Source of the DNA: Micromonospora eburnea
GTDB taxonomy: Bacteria > Actinomycetota > Actinomycetes > Mycobacteriales > Micromonosporaceae
Direction of reading: 5' to 3'
Length of the DNA: 64,000 nt
Assembly (NCBI RefSeq): GCF_900090225.1
Contig: NZ_FMHY01000002.1
Span: 3,286,001 to 3,350,000, forward strand
The notes beneath the pieces are model-generated. The model was given only the letters and a program-made list of their open reading frames with translations. It was not told where the DNA came from and ran no database searches. The position numbers and the translations under genes were made by a program. Position 1 is the first letter of the stretch. Every line of letters starts with the position of its first letter. Below are positions 60,550-64,000 of this stretch, piece by piece.

Positions 60550-62024
60550 GCCGCGCCCGCCAGGGTGGCGCGGACGCCGTGCCGTTCCAGTGCGCTCAGC
60601 CAGCCCACCACGTCGGCGCGGACCTCGTCGTCGGCCGCCAGCTCGGCGGGGAACACCTCGCGCAGGGCGAACAGCGCGTCGACCACCCCGGCGGGGGTGT
60701 CCCGGCCGGCGGCGAGCGCGGCCCGGATCCGGTCGGCGAGCGGGTCGTCCAGCGGCAGCGGGCGGCCGTCGTCGGCGTACCCGAGGAGGAAGCGCAGCCA
60801 GGCGGCGACGACGAGGGCAACCCACCGGGCCGACCGGCCGGCGGCACGCAGGTCGGCCATGGTGTGCAGCACCCGCTGCGGCAGCTTCTGCGAACCGTCC
60901 ATGGCGATCTGGAGGGTGCGGTGCCGGATCGCCGGGTTGGTGAACCGGGCCAGCACCTCCTCCCCGTAGCCGGGCACCGAGACGCCGGCGGGTGGGGCGA
61001 AACTCGGCGCGACGTCCTCGGTGACCAGCCGGCGCAGCACGGTGTCCAGGTGCGGCAGGGCGAGGGCCTCGGCGACGGTCTCCGCGCCGGCCAGGGCACC
61101 CAGGTAGGCGGTGGCCGAGTGCACCCCGTTGAGGGCGCGCAGCTTCAGCCGCTCCCACGGGCCGGCGTCGTCGGTGAGGGTGGCCCCGGCCCGCTCCCAG
61201 GCGGGACGGCCCCCGGGGAAGTCGTCCTCGATCACCCACTGTGAGTACGGCTCGGCGGCCACCGCGGCCAGGTCGGCCACCCCGAGCGCCCGCCGGGCCG
61301 CGGCCAGCGTGTCCGGGGTGCTGGCCGGCACGATCCGGTCGACCATGGTGCCGGGGAAGCTGACGTGCGCCTCGACCCAGCCGACCGGGCCGTCGGGCAC
61401 CCGGGCCAGGGCGAGGGCCTGGGTCACCAGCCCGCGCAGCCGACGCCCGTTGGCGGGCAGGTTGTCGCAGCTGACCAGGGCGAGCGGGCCGGTGTCGGCG
61501 GCGGCCCGGGCGAGCAGCCCGCGTACCAGCAGCCCGGGAACGGTCTGCGGGGGCCGGCCGGTGGTGAGGTCGGCGACGAGTTCCGCATCGGCGCGCAGCT
61601 CTCCGGTGACCGGGTCGAGCTGGTACGCCTTCTCGGTCACCGTCAGCGTCACCATCCGGATCACCGGGTCGGCGAGCAGGCCCACCACGGCGGCCGGGTC
61701 GCTGGCCGCGTGGCGTACCCCGGCCAGGGCGCCGACCACCCGGGTGGCGGCGCCGTCGGCGGCGAGGGTGGCGACGCTGAACAGGGCGTCCTGCGCGGCG
61801 AGGGCGTCGACCACGGCGGTGCTGCGCGGCGCGACCCCGATGATGCCCCAGTCCCCGCCGGCCGCGCCGACCGCCGCCTCGGTGTGCACCGCCTGGTGGG
61901 CCCGGTGGAACGCGCCCAGCCCGAGGTGGACGATGCCGGCCGGCACGGTGCCGGGGCGCAGCAGCGGCCGGCACTCGACGGGCAGCCGGCGCAGGGCGGC
62001 CAGGCCGAGCCGGTCGGTGTCCAT
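60546..62024 (-). CDS. Mannitol dehydrogenase-family reductase (uronate/altronate type)
   Basis: About 492 residues from ATG 62024, two bases after the previous stop; ATG 62036 is an alternative that would overlap it. The nucleotide-binding N-terminus is GIVHLGLGAFHRAHQAVHTE. The polyol-dehydrogenase signature is VTEKAYQLDPVTGEL with the family Lys, followed by LVSCDNLPANG and LKLRALNGVHSATAYLG. The family includes mannitol dehydrogenase and the hexuronate reductases UxaB/UxuB. Between uronate isomerase and a pectate lyase, reduction of tagaturonate or fructuronate is the most likely role. Confidence 0.9.
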   Translation of the reverse strand: MDTDRLGLAALRRLPVECRPLLRPGTVPAGIVHLGLGAFHRAHQAVHTEAAVGAAGGDWGIIGVAPRSTAVVDALAAQDALFSVATLAADGAATRVVGALAGVRHAASDPAAVVGLLADPVIRMVTLTVTEKAYQLDPVTGELRADAELVADLTTGRPPQTVPGLLVRGLLARAAADTGPLALVSCDNLPANGRRLRGLVTQALALARVPDGPVGWVEAHVSFPGTMVDRIVPASTPDTLAAARRALGVADLAAVAAEPYSQWVIEDDFPGGRPAWERAGATLTDDAGPWERLKLRALNGVHSATAYLGALAGAETVAEALALPHLDTVLRRLVTEDVAPSFAPPAGVSVPGYGEEVLARFTNPAIRHRTLQIAMDGSQKLPQRVLHTMADLRAAGRSARWVALVVAAWLRFLLGYADDGRPLPLDDPLADRIRAALAAGRDTPAGVVDALFALREVFPAELAADDEVRADVVGWLSALERHGVRATLAGAA

Positions 62025-62026
62025 GT

Positions 62027-63331
62027 TCACCGCCATGCCGGGCCGTCCGGGAAGCGGAACCGCGCGATCGACTCCGGCCGCATGGTGCTGCTGTAGCCGG
62101 GCGCGGTGGGCAGCAGGTAGCGCCCGCCGCGGGTGCGCACCGGGTCGACGAAGTGCTCGTGCAGATGGTCGACGTACTCGACCATCCGGCCGTCGAGACT
62201 GGTGCCGACCCGGAGGAAGTCGAACGCTGCCAGGTGTTGGACGTACTCGCAGAGGCCGACGCCGCCGGCGTGCGGGCAGACCGGCACCCCGAACTTGGCG
62301 GCCAGCAGCAGCTCGGCGAGGACCTCGTCGACCCCGCCGACCCGGCAGGCGTCGACCTGCATGACACCGACCGCCTCGGCCTGCAGGAGCTGCTTGAAGA
62401 TCACCCGGTTGGCGGCGACCTCGCCGGTGGCGACCCGGCACCGGCCGCCGGTCAGGTCGGTCACCGCCCGGGCGATCCGGGCGTGGCCGAGCACGTCGTC
62501 GGCGTGCGTGGGCTCCTCGATCCAGTACGGGTCGACCTCGGCCAGCGCGGTCATCGCGGTGATCGCCTCGTCGACGTCCCACACCTGGTTGGCGTCCATC
62601 ATCAGCAGCGCGTCCGGGCCGATCTCGGCCCGGATGATCCGGGCCCGGCGCAGGTCGTCGTCGAGCGGGCCGCCGACCTTCATCTTCATCGCCCGCCACC
62701 CCTGGTCGTACGCCGCGCGGGTCAGCGCCCGCACCTTGTCGTCGGGATAGCCGAGCCAGCCGACCGAGGTGGTGTACGAAGGCAGACCCGTCTGCTCAAG
62801 CTCCGCGAGCCGGTCGTCCCATCCGACCAGCCCCTTGTCGAGGATGGTCGCCGCCTCGTCGGAGGTGAGCGCGTCGCTGATGTGCCGGAAGTCGACGCTG
62901 GCCACCAACTCGTCGGTCGGCAGCTCGGCGAGGTACCGCCACATGGGCTTGCCGGCCAGCTTGGCGCGCAGGTCCCAGACGGCGTTGACCAGCGCCCCGG
63001 CGGCCATGTGGATGACGCCCTTCTCCGGGCCGAGCCAGCGCAGCTGCACGTCGGCGGTGAGCGACCGCCAGAACGCCACCGGCTCGGCGGCGATCTCCGC
63101 GACCGTCCGGCCGCGTACGTGGTGGGCCAGGGCGTGCACGGCCGCACAGGTGATCTCGTTGCCCCGTCCGTTGGTGAAGGTGAACCCGGCCCCGGTCGGC
63201 CCGCCGTCGGTGGCCAGCTCGACGTACGTGGCCGAGTAGTCGCCGCGGTTGATCGCGTCCGAGCCGTCGCCGCTGGCGGCGGTGGGGAACCGCACGTCGT
63301 GCACGCTGACGTCGGTGATGGTGATCGTCAT
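62027..63331 (-). CDS. Enolase-superfamily sugar-acid dehydratase (L-fuconate dehydratase-like)
   Basis: 434 residues from ATG 63331, overlapping the uronate isomerase stop (ATGA). Catalytic elements of the mandelate-racemase group are present: AMKMKVGGP (KxK), MMDANQVWDVDEAI (first metal Asp), WIEEPTHADDVLGH (Glu), VATGEVAANRVIFKQLL (Glu) and VPVCPHAGGVGLCEYVQHLAAFD (the His and the typical end of L-fuconate dehydratases). Predicted dehydration of a sugar acid to a 2-keto-3-deoxy acid. In this operon the real substrate may be altronate, mannonate or fuconate. Confidence 0.9.
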   Translation of the reverse strand: MTITITDVSVHDVRFPTAASGDGSDAINRGDYSATYVELATDGGPTGAGFTFTNGRGNEITCAAVHALAHHVRGRTVAEIAAEPVAFWRSLTADVQLRWLGPEKGVIHMAAGALVNAVWDLRAKLAGKPMWRYLAELPTDELVASVDFRHISDALTSDEAATILDKGLVGWDDRLAELEQTGLPSYTTSVGWLGYPDDKVRALTRAAYDQGWRAMKMKVGGPLDDDLRRARIIRAEIGPDALLMMDANQVWDVDEAITAMTALAEVDPYWIEEPTHADDVLGHARIARAVTDLTGGRCRVATGEVAANRVIFKQLLQAEAVGVMQVDACRVGGVDEVLAELLLAAKFGVPVCPHAGGVGLCEYVQHLAAFDFLRVGTSLDGRMVEYVDHLHEHFVDPVRTRGGRYLLPTAPGYSSTMRPESIARFRFPDGPAWR

Positions 63332-64000
63332 GCCCGCGCCCCGAACTTGAAGACCCGCTTCGGCAGGCGGTACGCCAGGTCGACGATGGTCTCGGCGGCC
63401 TCGTCGGCGGGCAGCCGGTGCTCGGCGACCAGCCGGGCCAGGAAGCCGGCGTCGATCCGGCGGGCCACGTCGTGGCGTACCGGGATGGAACAGAAGGCGC
63501 GGGTGTCGTCGACGAATCCGGCGGTGTTGTAGAAGCCGGCGGTCTCGGTGACCGTCTCCCGGAACCGGCGCAGCGACTCCGGCGAGTCCAGGAACCACCA
63601 GGGGGCGCCGAGATACAGCGCCGCGTACCCGCCGGCGAGCGGCGCGAGTTCCCGGGTGAAGGTGTCCTCGTCCAGCGTGTAGAGCACCACCCGCAGCCGC
63701 GGGTCGTTGCCGTACGCGTCGAGCAGCGGGGCGAGCCCGTGCACGTACTCGGTGGCCTGCGGCACGTCGCCGCCGACGTCCCGGCCGTGCCGGGCGTACA
63801 GCCCGCGGTTGTGGTTGCGTACCGCGCCCGGGTGCAGCTGCATCACCAGGCCGTCGTCGAGGGACATCCGGGCGAACTCCAGCAGCATGTGTGCCCGGAA
63901 CGCCTCGGCGTCGGCCCCGTCGGCCAGGCCGCGCCGGCCCCGGTCGTACAGCGCCGCCGCCTCGGCGTGACTCAACGCGAGGGTACGGGCGGTCGGGTGC
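63328..64000 (-). CDS. uxaC: Uronate (glucuronate/galacturonate) isomerase, C-terminal part
   Basis: The frame is open from 63328 to the right edge, about 223 residues of a family that is usually ~470 long, so the N-terminal half lies outside. Visible motifs are VMQLHPGAVRNHN, LVLYTLDEDTFTRELAPLAG-like RVVLYTLDEDTFTRELAP, LYLGAPWWFLDSPESLRRFRETVTETAGFYNTAGFVDDTRAFCSIPVRHD and VDLAYRLPKRVFKFG, all characteristic. It converts D-glucuronate to D-fructuronate or D-galacturonate to D-tagaturonate, the first internal step of uronate breakdown. It heads an overlapping operon leading to the dehydratase, reductase and oxidoreductase. Confidence 0.92.
   Translation of the reverse strand, partial: HPTARTLALSHAEAAALYDRGRRGLADGADAEAFRAHMLLEFARMSLDDGLVMQLHPGAVRNHNRGLYARHGRDVGGDVPQATEYVHGLAPLLDAYGNDPRLRVVLYTLDEDTFTRELAPLAGGYAALYLGAPWWFLDSPESLRRFRETVTETAGFYNTAGFVDDTRAFCSIPVRHDVARRIDAGFLARLVAEHRLPADEAAETIVDLAYRLPKRVFKFGARA

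Overview
The window is very GC-rich (roughly 70% or more), with GTG starts, 4-base ATGA/GTGA gene overlaps, leaderless-looking starts and family combinations typical of a mycelial actinomycete. The best guess is a member of the Micromonosporaceae (Micromonospora or a close relative); this is inferred from gene style, not from a database search. I saw no tRNA, rRNA, CRISPR array or intact transposase gene.

Region 1 (1-15.5 kb) is one end of an extracellular contractile injection system (eCIS) locus. It holds the tail sheath (running off the left edge), a 1254-residue effector-like protein, a DUF4157 protein, an AAA+ ATPase, a DUF4255 protein, a secreted beta-propeller/VWA protein and a LuxR-type regulator, all on the minus strand. 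A divergent Ig-like membrane protein lies beside them. The effector ends in a deaminase-type zinc motif (HAE plus PCxxC). Facing it, with 3' ends overlapping, is a small HEAT-repeat-like gene that could be its immunity gene. This is the most interesting part of the window.

Region 2 (15.5-36 kb) is general and accessory: a GT2 glycosyltransferase, a DinB-like protein, a TetR/methyltransferase pair, a membrane alpha/beta-hydrolase, a metallophosphoesterase, a large sortase-type surface protein with seven DUF11 repeats, AlkD, a PAP2 phosphatase, a two-component system, a DUF2089/SHOCT operon, LtrA, a second methyltransferase, a FUSC protein, and a sugar-lactone oxidase coupled to a sensory-rhodopsin-transducer homologue.

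Region 3 (36-54.5 kb) holds a GH15 glucoamylase read through a remnant leader of a deleted luciferase-like gene, a MerR/BtrH-like pair, a lipoprotein/membrane-protein pair, a large multi-CBM GH10 xylanase, an ArsB-type transporter, a PP2C-like protein, a VOC/WYL divergent pair, a CBM2-Cip1-like secreted protein, and a secreted RNase next to a barstar.

Region 4 (54.4-64 kb) has an HD-domain protein, a DedA protein and a pectin/uronate catabolic block on the minus strand. Uronate isomerase (cut by the right edge), a fuconate-dehydratase-like enolase, a mannitol/altronate dehydrogenase-family enzyme and a Gfo/Idh/MocA oxidoreductase form an overlapping operon. Two secreted pectate lyases follow, the first carrying an apparent +1 frameshift in a G5 run. 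Secreted lyases would release uronates that the operon then isomerises, reduces and dehydrates.
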